DNA of 64,000 bases from Pseudoroseomonas ludipueritiae (GCF_014490445.1 NZ_JACTUZ010000002.1:55318-119317); one strand, 5' to 3'. Counted from the first letter of the stretch, positions 8,234 to 17,400 are shown. Numbers and translations: made by a program. The notes: generated by a model from the letters alone, not told the origin.

Positions 8234-8362
8234 TCACGGCGCCTTCACCGAGACCAGGGAAAGGAGGCGCTCCGGCACCGGGGACGCGACGAGGCCGAGC
8301 TGCCGGACAGCCAGCAGCACGAGGCCCAGCGCCAGCACGACCCGGAGCGCCAGCCCCCTCAA
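8234..8362 (-). CDS. Tiny single-pass membrane ORF (42 aa) at the end of the ABC operon
   Basis: This frame begins with a TTG that overlaps the stop of the ATPase gene (ATTGA) and encodes 42 residues. They include one hydrophobic helix (LALRVVLALGLVLLAV) and a short tail ending SVKAP. Third positions are strongly G/C like the real genes nearby, and the overlap suggests translational coupling. There is no independent ribosome site and no recognised family. It could be a small subunit or regulator of the importer, the eroded tail of a lost permease, or a chance frame. Confidence 0.35.
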   Translation of the reverse strand: MRGLALRVVLALGLVLLAVRQLGLVASPVPERLLSLVSVKAP

Positions 8363-9141
8363 TCCGCGAGCCCGAGCAGGCCCAGCGCCTGGCGGCGCAG
8401 GGCCACCAGATGCGGGTCGTCCCGGTGGCGCGGGTAAGGCCGGTCCACCACCAGCTCGGCCGTGATGCGTGCCGGGCGCGGCGAGAAGACAATGACGCGC
8501 TGCGCCAGGATCAGCGCTTCCTCCACGTCATGCGTCACCAGCAGCGCCGTCAGGCCGGAGCGCTGCCACAGCCGCACCAGTTCCGCCTGCATGGAGAGGC
8601 GGGTCAGGCTGTCCAGCTTGCCCAGCGGCTCATCCAGCAGCAGCAGGCGCGGGTCGTTCACCAGCGCCCGGGCCAGCGCCACGCGCTGCGACATGCCGCC
8701 CGAGAGCTGGTGCGGATAGGCCGTCTCGAAACCCGTGAGACCCACGAGGTCGATGGCTTCCTGCACGCGGCGGCCATGGCTCTTCAGCAGCCCGCGTGCT
8801 TCCAGCCCGAGCGCCACATTGGCGCGCACCGTGCGCCAGGGGTAGAGCGTGGGGTCTTGGAAGACCAGCACGCGGGAAGGGTCCGGCGCGGTGATCGGCG
8901 CGCCATCGCCTGCCACCGTGCCGCCCGTGGGCCGGTCCAACCCGGCCAGCAGCCGCAGCAGCGTGGACTTGCCGCAGCCGGAGGGGCCGAGCAGCGCCAC
9001 GAATTCGCCCGGCTGCACATCCAGGGACACCTTGTCCAGCACCGGCAAGGGCTTGCCTTCAAGCTGGAAGGCCTGGGAGGCCTCGCGGACCGCCAGCGCC
9101 ATGCCGGCGGCGGAGGCCTGCTGTTGGATTGCCGCGCTCAC
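8359..9141 (-). CDS. ABC transporter ATPase, nitrate/sulfonate/taurine type (SsuB/TauB-like)
   Basis: A 260-aa ABC ATPase. Walker A is GPSGCGKST (52-60), the signature is LSGGMSQRVALARA, Walker B is LLLLDEP, and the switch His lies in VTHDVEEAL. The start is a GTG overlapping the permease stop (GTGA), the usual coupling in these operons; the frame is open far upstream but those residues are not ABC-like. The protein has the short C-terminal extension of the SsuB/TauB/NrtD group. It powers uptake with the permease and binding protein encoded just upstream. Proximity to metY suggests a sulfonate or other organosulfur substrate. Confidence 0.92.
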   Translation of the reverse strand: MSAAIQQQASAAGMALAVREASQAFQLEGKPLPVLDKVSLDVQPGEFVALLGPSGCGKSTLLRLLAGLDRPTGGTVAGDGAPITAPDPSRVLVFQDPTLYPWRTVRANVALGLEARGLLKSHGRRVQEAIDLVGLTGFETAYPHQLSGGMSQRVALARALVNDPRLLLLDEPLGKLDSLTRLSMQAELVRLWQRSGLTALLVTHDVEEALILAQRVIVFSPRPARITAELVVDRPYPRHRDDPHLVALRRQALGLLGLAD

Positions 9142-10136
9142 CACCGCACCGTCCCCTTCTGCCAGGCCAGCAGCCGGTCCCGCCCCTTGAACAGCAGCGT
9201 GACAAGGCCGGAGCACATCAGCGCCATCACCAGCAGCGCCGCATACATGTTGCCGTAGGCGGCCCAGCCCTGGGCCCATTGCAGGTACCAGCCGAGCCCG
9301 GCTTTTACGCCCAGCATCTCCGCCACCACCAGCACGGAGAAGGAAGCGCCGAGCCCCATGAAGAGGCCCACGAAGACCTGCGGCAGCGCGGCCGGCACGG
9401 CGACCTTCAGCACCAGGAAGCGCTGGCTGGCGCCCAGGGTGCGGGCGATGTCGTAATAGGCCTTGTTGACGCCGGCGACGCCGGACCAGGTCAGCACCGT
9501 CACCGGGAACCAGGTGGCCAGTGCCACCAGGAAGGTGCTGGCACTGCCGCTGGAGGGAAAGACAAAGAAGGCGACAGGCAGCCAGGCGGTGGCCGGTAGC
9601 GGGCCGACCAGCCGCAGCACCGGGTGCACCCAGTAGCCAATGGCCCGGGACCAGCCCAGGGCCACGCCGGCGACGAACCCCGCCGCCGCGCCGATGGCAT
9701 AGCCTGTCAGCAGCAGCCAGAGGGAACGCAGCACGCTTTCCCCGAGGCGCGGCCAGTCCTCCAGATAGACTTCCAGCAGCCCCTGCGGGGAAGCGAAGAA
9801 GGGCAGCGGCAGCAGCGCCCATTTCGCCGTCAGCAGTTCCCAGGCCAGCATGGCGAAGCCGAGCACGGTGAGCCATGGTCCAGCCTTGCGCAGCCGCAGG
9901 CCGGTGGCGCCCAGCAGCGGCGCGGCCAGGCCGGCCAGCAGCAGCGCCACGCCCAGCGCCAGCGCGGCGAGGCCGAGCTCCCGTGTGCGGCCGACCTCGA
10001 TGGCATCCGGCAGCCAGGACACGACCAGCGCGGCACCGACCCAGACGGCGCCGGCCAGCAGCCCGCCCAGCCAGAAGCCGCCGCGGGCGGTGGAAGCGGA
10101 GGGGCCGAGCCCCTCGGTGATCACGGCGCCGCTCAT
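9138..10136 (-). CDS. ABC transporter permease, SsuC/TauC-like
   Basis: A 332-aa integral membrane protein of the binding-protein-dependent permease family. It has several strongly hydrophobic helices, an extra N-terminal pair compared with the usual 250-280 aa SsuC, and the EAA-loop region around YYDIARTLGASQRFLVLKV. The ATG at 10136 shares its first base with the stop of the binding-protein gene (TGATG); an alternative GTG lies three bases earlier. It should form the membrane channel for the importer with the ATPase at 8359. Confidence 0.9.
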   Translation of the reverse strand: MSGAVITEGLGPSASTARGGFWLGGLLAGAVWVGAALVVSWLPDAIEVGRTRELGLAALALGVALLLAGLAAPLLGATGLRLRKAGPWLTVLGFAMLAWELLTAKWALLPLPFFASPQGLLEVYLEDWPRLGESVLRSLWLLLTGYAIGAAAGFVAGVALGWSRAIGYWVHPVLRLVGPLPATAWLPVAFFVFPSSGSASTFLVALATWFPVTVLTWSGVAGVNKAYYDIARTLGASQRFLVLKVAVPAALPQVFVGLFMGLGASFSVLVVAEMLGVKAGLGWYLQWAQGWAAYGNMYAALLVMALMCSGLVTLLFKGRDRLLAWQKGTVRW

Positions 10137-11224
10137 CACACGCTCAGCACATCGGCGGTGACACGGGCGGCGAAGCGCCGCGGGTCGGTATTGGCGCGCA
10201 TCACGCCGACCGACTTCAGCTCCTCCGCATAGAGTTCGATCTCGCGCCGGATATCGGCGCCCGCCGGGCTATGGCCATGCGTGTGGCTCTTCAGCATGGC
10301 GATCAGGTCGTCACGGTTCACGCGTCCCGGCGCGTAGTCCATGAAGGCATCGGCGGCGAGGCCGATGTCATGCGCCGCCAGGTGCTGCGCCTCGATCAGC
10401 GCGCGCGTCAGGCGGGCGGCCACCTGCGGCTCGTTCTTCACCAGCGCGCCGGAGACGCCGATGATGCAGCAGGCGCGATCGGCCCATTCACCGGAAAGAT
10501 TGGTGGCGACCTCCACCAACTGCTTGTCGCGCACCAGCGTCCAGGCCACCGGGTCGCCGGCGGCGAAGGCATGCGCTTCCCCGCGCTCCAGCGCCAGGCT
10601 GAAGACATGCGGCGGAAAGACGCGCCAGGTCACGTCCTTGTCCGGATCGATGCCGCGCCGCTTCAGCAGCATGGAGAAGAAGTTCTTGTCGGCACCGGCC
10701 ATGTCGCTGACGGCGATAGTCTTGCCGCGTAGGGATTCGACATTCTCCGTCAACCCCGCCGAAGCCGGGCCGGCCAACCGCATGCAGCCGCCATGCGTGC
10801 CGGCGGTGATCTTGACGTCGAAGCCCATTTCCAGCGGCTTCAGCCAGCGCAGCGCCATGCCGACGCCGGCATCGGCCTTGCGGGTGGCGATGGCTTCCAG
10901 CAGCGCCTCCGTGGAGCCGCCGAAATTCACCAGTTCCACCTCCAGCCCGTGCTTGGCGAGGATGCCGCTGCGGCGCGCGACCTCGGCTGGGGATGTGCAG
11001 ATGGAGGTGGCGTTCCAGGCCAGCGTCAGCTTGCGCGGCGCAACGGCCGGAGTGGCGGCGTTGGTGGGCACCAAGCAGCGCGGCGTGCCTTCCAACATGG
11101 CCTCGAAGGCACGGCGCTCGGCGCCGAGCGGCGCGAAACCGGCCAGCGGCGCGGCGAGGCCGAGGCTGCCCAGGGCAGTGAGAAGACGGCGGCGGCGAAG
11201 CGGTGGTTCAGACGGGCGTGACAT
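10136..11224 (-). CDS. ABC transporter substrate-binding protein, NMT1/SsuA/TauA-like
   Basis: A 362-aa secreted binding protein. Its long Arg-rich signal (PPLRRRRLLTALGSLGLAAP) has the RR pair typical of Tat-exported ligand-binding proteins. The mature part has the NMT1/OpuAC-like fold: LTLAWNATSICTSPAEVA, then HGLEVELVNFGG, a hinge around LRGKTIAVSDMAG, and NFFSMLLKRRGIDP. Such receptors deliver alkanesulfonates, taurine, nitrate, pyrimidines or aromatic acids. It is first of a tightly overlapping operon (binding protein, permease, ATPase, small ORF) followed by metY and a 2OG oxygenase, which makes a sulfur compound my best guess. Confidence 0.88.
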   Translation of the reverse strand: MSRPSEPPLRRRRLLTALGSLGLAAPLAGFAPLGAERRAFEAMLEGTPRCLVPTNAATPAVAPRKLTLAWNATSICTSPAEVARRSGILAKHGLEVELVNFGGSTEALLEAIATRKADAGVGMALRWLKPLEMGFDVKITAGTHGGCMRLAGPASAGLTENVESLRGKTIAVSDMAGADKNFFSMLLKRRGIDPDKDVTWRVFPPHVFSLALERGEAHAFAAGDPVAWTLVRDKQLVEVATNLSGEWADRACCIIGVSGALVKNEPQVAARLTRALIEAQHLAAHDIGLAADAFMDYAPGRVNRDDLIAMLKSHTHGHSPAGADIRREIELYAEELKSVGVMRANTDPRRFAARVTADVLSV

Positions 11225-11569
11225 GGTGTCTCCTGAGCGGCAGTGGTTAAACGGTTATTTCTCGCTATTACAGAATTCCACTATGGATCATGAGTCAATC
11301 TGGAAGAGCCACCGTCCCCTGGCATCTGCAGGCCATAATTGCTGTGGAATGAGCCTTAGGGCGCGTCTTGGAGCAGGGTGCGGAGAATGCGCCATTCACT
11401 AGGGCGCCGGAGAAGAGCATGATTTTCCGGCCTTCATCCCCACCGGAGAACTTCGTGGCAAAATCAACTTTTCTAAATGCTCCTTATGGAATTATCCTGC
11501 TTTAAGAAGTTGATTAATGGCGATCAGCCCACACGCTTGAGGTCCCAACCTCACTGGATGCTTTCAGAC
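11225..11569. other. Divergent intergenic region, no gene seen
   Basis: This stretch separates the minus-strand ABC operon from the plus-strand binding protein. It is AT-richer than the coding sequence around it, especially near 11255-11300 and 11460-11515, so it probably contains promoters for both. I found no convincing long inverted repeat or RNA structure. Confidence 0.4.
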
Positions 11570-13189
11570 ATGCCGCATGCTATCCCGCCCGCATCTCCGG
11601 CCCTCCGCCGTTGGATGCCCCAGTGCTGCCGGGCGCTGCTGCTGGCGGGTATCGCTTTGCAGACTATGCCGGCCATGGGGCAGGCGCTGCGGATCGGCGC
11701 CGCCAGTCCGGTCAGCTCGGCCGATCCGCATATCTCCAACACCACATCCAACTTCGCGATGACCGGGCATGTCTTTGAGCCGCTGGTGGCACGCGACGCG
11801 CAGCTTCGGCTACGCCCGGGGCTAGCCGAAAGCTGGCGGGCCATCAGCGACACGGTCTGGGAGTTCCGCCTGCGCCCCGGCGTGCTCTGGCACGACGGCC
11901 GGCCGCTGGTGGCCGAGGACATCGCCTTCACGATTGGGCGCGTGCCGAATGTGCCCGGCAGCAGCGGCGGCTTTTCCGGCGCCGTGAAGCCGATCATGCG
12001 CGTCGAGGTGGTGGACGAGCGCACACTCCGCCTCCACACCGCGCAGCCGCATCCGCTGCTGCCCAATGACCTCGCCAGCGTGCAGATCATCTCACGCCAC
12101 GCCGGCACCGGCGCGGCGCCGGAGGATTACAACAGCGGCAAGGCCGCCATCGGCACCGGCCCCTATCGCTTCGTCCGTTACCAGCCCGGGCAGGGCGCGG
12201 CCTTCGCGCGCAACGACAGCTACTGGGGCGGCCGGCCGCATTGGGCCGAGGTGGATTACCGCTTCCTGCCCAACAACGGCGCCCGCAGCGCCGCCATCCT
12301 CTCCGGCGACGTCGATGTGATCGACCAGGTGCCAGGCAACGATCTCGCGCGCCTGAAGCGCGACCCGCATCTGCGTGTCAGCGAGATCCCGGGCATGCGG
12401 CTGATCTATCTGCAGGCGGATTTCTCACGCGAGGGGCAGCCGCCGGGCGTCAGCGGCCCCGAGGGCGAGCCGCTGGAGCGCAACCCCTTCCTGGACCTGC
12501 GGGTCCGCCGCGCGCTGGACCTGGCCATCGACCGCGCGGCGCTGGCCGAGCGGGTGATGGAGAACACCGCCATCCCGACCGGCCAGTGGCTGCCGGAGGG
12601 CACCTATTCCCATAATCCCGATGTCCGGCCCACGCGCGCCGATCCTGCGGCCGCGCGCCGGCTGCTGGCCGAGGCGGGGTTCCCGCAGGGCTTCCGCGTC
12701 ACCCTCTCCACCCCCAATGACCGCTATCCCGGCGATGCCAGGACCGCCCAGGCCGTGGCGCAGTTCTGGACGCGTATCGGCGTGCGGACGGAGGTGGAGG
12801 CGCTGCCCTGGGCCACCTATCTCGCACGTGGCCCGAAGCAGGAATTCGGCTTCCGCCTGGGCGGCTGGGGCAGTTCCACCGGCGAGGCCTCCTACCTGCT
12901 GCGCAACGTGCTCGGCACCTATGACCGGCAGAAGGGCTGGGGCTCGCCGAATTTCAGCCGCTACAGCAATCCCGAGCTCGACGCCCTCACCAGCCGCGCC
13001 ATCGCCATCATGAATGACGATGCGCGGGAGGCGGCATTGCGGCAGGCGGTGCAGATCGGTGCCAGCGACCTCGGCATCCTGCCGCTGTTCCTGCTGAAGA
13101 ATGCCTGGGCCACGCGGCAGGACCTCGTCTATGAGGCAAGGGCTGATGAGCAGACGCTCGCCGCCTCCGTGCGGCCGGCGCGGCGCTGA
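11570..13189 (+). CDS. Family-5 extracellular solute-binding protein (peptide/nickel-type ABC)
   Basis: About 539 aa. A signal peptide (CCRALLLAGIALQTMPAMGQ) is followed by a typical DppA/OppA-like SBP_bac_5 domain: LRIGAASPVSSADPH, FEPLVARDAQLRLRPGLAES, FRLRPGVLWHDGRPL, GTGPYRFVRYQPG and ALDLAIDRAAL. These proteins capture peptides, opines, glutathione or other compounds for ABC import. No permease or ATPase is adjacent, so it is an orphan component. I chose the ATG at 11570 because the signal peptide follows it naturally; ATG 11558 is also possible, and a further in-frame ATG at 11477 would add an unlikely leader. The gene is convergent with the deacetylase at 13350. Confidence 0.88.
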   Translation: MPHAIPPASPALRRWMPQCCRALLLAGIALQTMPAMGQALRIGAASPVSSADPHISNTTSNFAMTGHVFEPLVARDAQLRLRPGLAESWRAISDTVWEFRLRPGVLWHDGRPLVAEDIAFTIGRVPNVPGSSGGFSGAVKPIMRVEVVDERTLRLHTAQPHPLLPNDLASVQIISRHAGTGAAPEDYNSGKAAIGTGPYRFVRYQPGQGAAFARNDSYWGGRPHWAEVDYRFLPNNGARSAAILSGDVDVIDQVPGNDLARLKRDPHLRVSEIPGMRLIYLQADFSREGQPPGVSGPEGEPLERNPFLDLRVRRALDLAIDRAALAERVMENTAIPTGQWLPEGTYSHNPDVRPTRADPAAARRLLAEAGFPQGFRVTLSTPNDRYPGDARTAQAVAQFWTRIGVRTEVEALPWATYLARGPKQEFGFRLGGWGSSTGEASYLLRNVLGTYDRQKGWGSPNFSRYSNPELDALTSRAIAIMNDDAREAALRQAVQIGASDLGILPLFLLKNAWATRQDLVYEARADEQTLAASVRPARR

Positions 13190-13349
13190 TGTGCCGGGGG
13201 CAAGTTCGGCGGCAGGGGGCGGGACTGGCAGCCAAAGGCATTCCGCTTCCGCCTCATCGCCCGCCGGCCATGGCAGCCCTGGTTCTGTGAAACCGTTCCT
13301 GCCCGCACCTCGCTGGAGTCATTCCGGCAAGGTGCGGCACCGGCCGCCA

Positions 13350-14252
13350 TCACTCGGCGACATTTTCCTTGGCAAAGGCCGCGACATCGGCATGGGTGGC
13401 GAACCACACATCGCCCTTGGACTTCGCGTGGCGGATCAACTCGTCGATGATCCAGATGCGCGAGCGGTAGCCGATGATATGCGGATGCGTGGTGAGCTGG
13501 AACAGGCCGCCATCCTCATAGGCCGCGTCAAATTCGCGGCGGAAGATGTCGAACACGGCTTCCGGCGGCGTGTAAGGCCGCAGCGACTGGAAGCGGTGCA
13601 TCATGAAATATACCGCGTCATCCCGCACCCATTCCACCGGCAGCTCGACGATGCCGGTGGCCTCGCCTTCCAGCAGAAGCTCGTAGCAATCCTCATCCGC
13701 CATCAGGGATGAGTCGTAGAGCAGGCCCATCTCCCGCTCGATCCGCAGGGTGTTCGGGCTGAAGTCCCAGGACGGTGTACGCAGCCCCACGGGACGCTTG
13801 CCGGTGATCTTCTCCAGCGTATCGGCCGAACGCAGCATCAGCTCCCGCTCCGCCTCATAGGGCAGCACGGAATTCAGCTCGTGAATCCAGCCATGGATGC
13901 CGATCTCGTGGCCCTCGGCGATCACCTGGCGCTGCTCCTCCTCATGCAGCAGCGCGGCGACGGCGGGCACGTAGAAGGTGGCGGGCACGTCGTGCTGGCG
14001 CAGCAGCTTGAGGATGCGCGGCATGCCGACGCGGGGCCCGTACTGGCCCCAGGCCAGGCGGCCGATGGACTTGCCGCCGTCGCGCAGCTCGTTGGTCTCG
14101 TGGTCAGCGTCGAAGGAGAGGGCGAAGGCGGCGCGGGCGCCGTTCTTCCAGCGCGCCGGGCGGTAGCGCCGGCCGGCGCGGACCTGGTCCACCAGCCCGC
14201 GCCAATGCGGCTCCGGCCACTGCCAGGGTTCCAGTTGGGTATGATCCGGCAT
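13350..14252 (-). CDS. Polysaccharide deacetylase family protein (NodB/PuuE-like)
   Basis: A 300-aa carbohydrate-esterase-4-type deacetylase. Motif 1 is FDADHE (Asp48, Asp50, His51) and motif 2 is HGWIH (His120, His124), giving the metal-binding Asp/His/His set. TPSWDFSPNT and QLTTHPHIIG are the later motifs. There is no signal peptide, so it is cytoplasmic, like the PuuE/allantoinase-like or catabolic deacetylases rather than peptidoglycan enzymes. The ATG at 14252 has a perfect AGGAGG; the frame is open further upstream but lacks homology. It is the last gene of the IclR-MFS-PanE-SDR operon and probably hydrolyses an N-acyl or amide bond in the catabolised compound (inference). Confidence 0.85.
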   Translation of the reverse strand: MPDHTQLEPWQWPEPHWRGLVDQVRAGRRYRPARWKNGARAAFALSFDADHETNELRDGGKSIGRLAWGQYGPRVGMPRILKLLRQHDVPATFYVPAVAALLHEEEQRQVIAEGHEIGIHGWIHELNSVLPYEAERELMLRSADTLEKITGKRPVGLRTPSWDFSPNTLRIEREMGLLYDSSLMADEDCYELLLEGEATGIVELPVEWVRDDAVYFMMHRFQSLRPYTPPEAVFDIFRREFDAAYEDGGLFQLTTHPHIIGYRSRIWIIDELIRHAKSKGDVWFATHADVAAFAKENVAE

Positions 14253-14284
14253 GATACCTCCTCCTTTCGATGAACCGCCCGCGC

Positions 14285-15040
14285 TCACTTGCCGCCATCC
14301 ACGGACAGCACCTGCCCATTGACGAAGCTGGCCAGGTCGGAAGCCAGGAAGAGCACCGCCTTGGCGATCTCCTCGGCCGTGCCGAGGCGCTTGAGCGCCA
14401 CGTTCTCGACGATCTGGCGCTGCTTTTCCGGGCTGTAGGACGCCCATTGCCGCTCCGTCGCCTCGTTGGTGCGGACAAAGCCCGGCGCCACGCTGTTCAC
14501 CCGGATGCCATGCGGGCCCAGCTCATGCGCCAGTTGCCGCGTCAGCCCCAGCAGCGCGTGCTTGGAGGCGCAGTAGGCCTGCACACCCGTCAGCGAGGCC
14601 TGCAGCGCGGCACCCGAGGTGATGGTGACGATGGCACCCTGCCCGGCCGCCTTCATCCCCGGCACCGCGGCGCGGCAGAGCGAGAAGGCGGCGCCGAGAT
14701 TGATCGCGACCACGCGGTCGAATTCCTCATCCGCCACGTTCTCCAGTGGCTTCATGGCCTGGCCCGCGACGCCGCCGGCATTGCAGACCAGCACATCGAC
14801 CGGCCCGCCAGCGGCGGCCTCCACCGAGCGGACCCAGGCGGCGGCGGCGGCGCGGTCCGTGAGGTCCACCCGCTGCCCCTGGATGCCCTCGGCGGCCAGC
14901 GCCTCCTGCGTTTCCGGGCGGATGTCGCAGCCATGCACGGTAGCGCCGTGGTCACGGAACATCCGGGCGATGGCGCGGCCGAAGCCGATGGCGGCGCCGC
15001 TGACCGCCACCGTCCGGCCGGTGAAGTCCAGCGCGGTCAC
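14285..15040 (-). CDS. Short-chain dehydrogenase/reductase
   Basis: A 251-aa classical SDR: an N-terminal cofactor motif in the non-standard form SGAAIGFG, D in CDIRPETQ suggesting NAD preference, NAG in VLVCNAGG, catalytic Ser in TITSGAA, and YCASK. The C-terminus LSVDGGK is complete. The GTG start overlaps the ketopantoate-reductase-like stop (GTGA). It oxidises or reduces an alcohol/ketone in an operon whose other members are a transporter, a PanE-like reductase and a deacetylase. The substrate is unknown. Confidence 0.88.
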   Translation of the reverse strand: MTALDFTGRTVAVSGAAIGFGRAIARMFRDHGATVHGCDIRPETQEALAAEGIQGQRVDLTDRAAAAAWVRSVEAAAGGPVDVLVCNAGGVAGQAMKPLENVADEEFDRVVAINLGAAFSLCRAAVPGMKAAGQGAIVTITSGAALQASLTGVQAYCASKHALLGLTRQLAHELGPHGIRVNSVAPGFVRTNEATERQWASYSPEKQRQIVENVALKRLGTAEEIAKAVLFLASDLASFVNGQVLSVDGGK

Positions 15041-16044
15041 GGCAGGATCTCCAGCAGGTTGGCGTCGTCCATCGGGCGCTTGCCGGCCTCGATCTCATGG
15101 ATGCAACGGACCAGGCCGTTCAGGGCCGGACAGGGGATGCCGTGCTTGGCGCCGAGCGCGGCCACGGGTGCGATCTGCACATCCACCTCCGTGCGGCGCT
15201 TGCGCACCGCGAGGTCGCGCCACACGCCCGAGTGGGTCTTTGCATTGGGGCGGTTGAAGGCAACCATGGCCTCGACGCTGGCCCGCGCCTGTTCCTCGGT
15301 GGCGCCGGGGCGGAAGGCGGCGGGGTCGAAGCCGTTGAAGCCGAGCGGCGAGACGCCTTCCGCCGCCGCGACCTGCAGCACCTCGCCGGCCAGGGCGCGC
15401 CACAGCGGCAGCAGCTCCGGCCGGGCGAGGCAATCGGCGATGCCGAGCTGCCCCACCGCCTGCGCGAAGAGCAGCGAGCCATAGGCCAGCTTGCCCCAGA
15501 GATAGGCGGCGATGTCCTGGGTCAGGATGGCATCGGGCTCAAAAAGCTTGGCTTCCTCAAGGATGTCCTTCAGGCGTTCCGTCACCCGCCCGTCCAGCTC
15601 GCCCACCACGAAGGCGGCGCGGTTGCCGTAGAGGATCTCGCCCGGCGCGATCCAGTCGGCGCCGAAGTTGATGAAGGCGCCCACCGTGCGCTCGGCGCCG
15701 ACGACGCCCGCGATGATGGACTCGCAAAGGCCGTTCTGGAGGGACACGACATGGCCGTCCGGCGCCAGATGCGGCGCCAGGGCGCGCGCCGCTTCCTCGG
15801 TGTGGTGCGCCTTCACCGCCAGGTAGACGCGCTTCCACTGGCCCTTTAGCTCCTGCGGCAAGAAGGCGGGGGCGGCGACGGTCATGGGGTCCACCGGGCC
15901 GGTGATGCGCAGGCCCTCGCGGATCGCCGCCACATGCTCCGGCACCACATCGACAAAGGTGACGTCGCGCCCGGCGCGGGCCAGCGCGGCCCCGAAAGTG
16001 CCGCCGATGGCGCCGGCGCCCCAGATGAGAACAGGTTCGCTCAT
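15037..16044 (-). CDS. Ketopantoate reductase (ApbA/PanE) family protein
   Basis: A 335-aa 6-phosphogluconate-DH-like oxidoreductase. The N-terminal GAGAIGGTFG Rossmann motif, VKAHHTEEA, NGLCESII and the C-terminal WGKLAYGSL helix region are those of PanE/ApbA. The start at 16044 has GAGGAAA ten bases upstream. Because it sits in a catabolic operon with an SDR and a transporter, it is more likely a 2-oxoacid/2-hydroxyacid reductase for that pathway than the pantothenate enzyme; several PanE paralogues are usual in such genomes. A four-base overlap joins it to the SDR. Confidence 0.85.
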   Translation of the reverse strand: MSEPVLIWGAGAIGGTFGAALARAGRDVTFVDVVPEHVAAIREGLRITGPVDPMTVAAPAFLPQELKGQWKRVYLAVKAHHTEEAARALAPHLAPDGHVVSLQNGLCESIIAGVVGAERTVGAFINFGADWIAPGEILYGNRAAFVVGELDGRVTERLKDILEEAKLFEPDAILTQDIAAYLWGKLAYGSLLFAQAVGQLGIADCLARPELLPLWRALAGEVLQVAAAEGVSPLGFNGFDPAAFRPGATEEQARASVEAMVAFNRPNAKTHSGVWRDLAVRKRRTEVDVQIAPVAALGAKHGIPCPALNGLVRCIHEIEAGKRPMDDANLLEILP

Positions 16045-16057
16045 GGTCTCGTTTTCC

Positions 16058-17368
16058 TCAGCGCAGCTTTTCATGGGCGGTTTCGCGGAAGCCCCAGATC
16101 ACCAGCCCCGACACGACGCCCGAGAAGATCAGGTAGTAGGTGGGCGAGATCGAGGAGCCGGTGCTGGAGATCAGCCAGGTGGCGATGAAGGGCGCGAAGC
16201 CGCCGAAGATGGCCACGGCCACACTGTAGCCGGTGGACATCAGCGTGGTGCGCGAATGGGTGGGGAAGAGTTCCGACAGGGCGGAGGGCCCGGCGCCGGA
16301 GAAGGCGGCGATGAACAGGTTGAAGACAATCTGGATGGCCACGATCGTCGCCAGCGAGGGCGAGGACAGGATCACGCTGAACAGCGGGTAGGGCAGGACG
16401 GCGAAGGCGGCGCAGCAGGCCAGCAGCAGCGGCTTGCGCCCAATGCGGTCCGACCACCAGCCGAAGAAGGGCGTGGCCACCACCAGCACCACCAGGGCGA
16501 TGGAATTGCCCCAGAGCGCCTGGGACTGCGTCAGGCCGGCTTCCTTGGTCAGGAAGGTCGGCATGTAGCTGAGCATGATGTAGTAGGAGACGGTCCAGAC
16601 CACGGTGAAGCCGAAGGCCTTGCCCAGCAGCACGAGCGGGCTGCCGAGGTCATGGGGCTCGCGGGCCTTCTGCGGCGCCTGCTGCGCTTCCACGAAGGCC
16701 GGCGTTTCCTTCAGGTTCCGCCGCATGTAGATGCCGACCGGCAGCAGGATGCCGCCCAGCAGGAAGGGCACGCGCCAGGCCCAGTCCCGCATCTCGTCCG
16801 GCGTGAAGATGCCGGCGACAATGGCGACAACGACGCTGCTGAGCAGGTTGGAGGCGGCGATGGAAGCCTGGCCGATGCCGCCGAAGAGGCCGCGCCGGCC
16901 CTCGGGCGCGGATTCCACGATAAAGGCGGTGGCCCCGCCCCATTCGCCACCCGCGGCCAGGCCCTGGATCAGCCGCATCAGCACCAGCAGCACCGGCGCC
17001 ATCAGGCCGATAGTCTCGTAGGTCGGCAGCAGGCCGATGCCGACGGTGCCCAGCGCCATGCCAAAGATGGTGATCAGCAGCGCGGCCTTGCGGCCCTTCT
17101 TGTCGCCGAGGCGGCCGATGACGATGCCGCCGAGCGGCCGCGCCAGGAAGCCGACGCCGAAGGCGGCGAAGGAGGCGAGCAGGCCGGCCGTCTCATTGTC
17201 GCTGGGGAAGAACTTGTGGCCGATGGTGGTGGCCAGATAGGCATAGACGACGAAGTCATAGTATTCGAGCACATTGCCGATGCAGGCGGCGGCCAGTTGC
17301 CGGCGGCGCTCCGCGAAGGAGAGCTTGCCTCCCTCCGGCGCGGGCACGGCGGCGGTGCCATTAGCCAT
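16058..17368 (-). CDS. MFS transporter, metabolite:H+ symporter (MHS/ProP-KgtP-like)
   Basis: A 436-aa, 12-helix major facilitator. The MHS subfamily is shown by NVLEYYDFVVYAYLA in helix 1, LARPLGGIVIGRLGDKKGRK (MFS loop 2-3 motif), RLIQGLAAGGEWGGA and ESAPEGRRG. Members import carboxylates and osmolytes with protons (shikimate, alpha-ketoglutarate, proline/betaine). It has a strong GGGAGGAAA ribosome site. It lies between the IclR regulator and the catabolic enzymes and presumably imports their substrate. Confidence 0.9.
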   Translation of the reverse strand: MANGTAAVPAPEGGKLSFAERRRQLAAACIGNVLEYYDFVVYAYLATTIGHKFFPSDNETAGLLASFAAFGVGFLARPLGGIVIGRLGDKKGRKAALLITIFGMALGTVGIGLLPTYETIGLMAPVLLVLMRLIQGLAAGGEWGGATAFIVESAPEGRRGLFGGIGQASIAASNLLSSVVVAIVAGIFTPDEMRDWAWRVPFLLGGILLPVGIYMRRNLKETPAFVEAQQAPQKAREPHDLGSPLVLLGKAFGFTVVWTVSYYIMLSYMPTFLTKEAGLTQSQALWGNSIALVVLVVATPFFGWWSDRIGRKPLLLACCAAFAVLPYPLFSVILSSPSLATIVAIQIVFNLFIAAFSGAGPSALSELFPTHSRTTLMSTGYSVAVAIFGGFAPFIATWLISSTGSSISPTYYLIFSGVVSGLVIWGFRETAHEKLR

Positions 17369-17400
17369 GTGGTTTCCTCCCGAATGTCAGGTTTGGGGTG

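Noticed and set aside
8133-8492. N-terminal extension of MetY
   Set aside because: The frame stays open but overlaps the ABC ATPase, and homology plus a ribosome site place the start at 8132.
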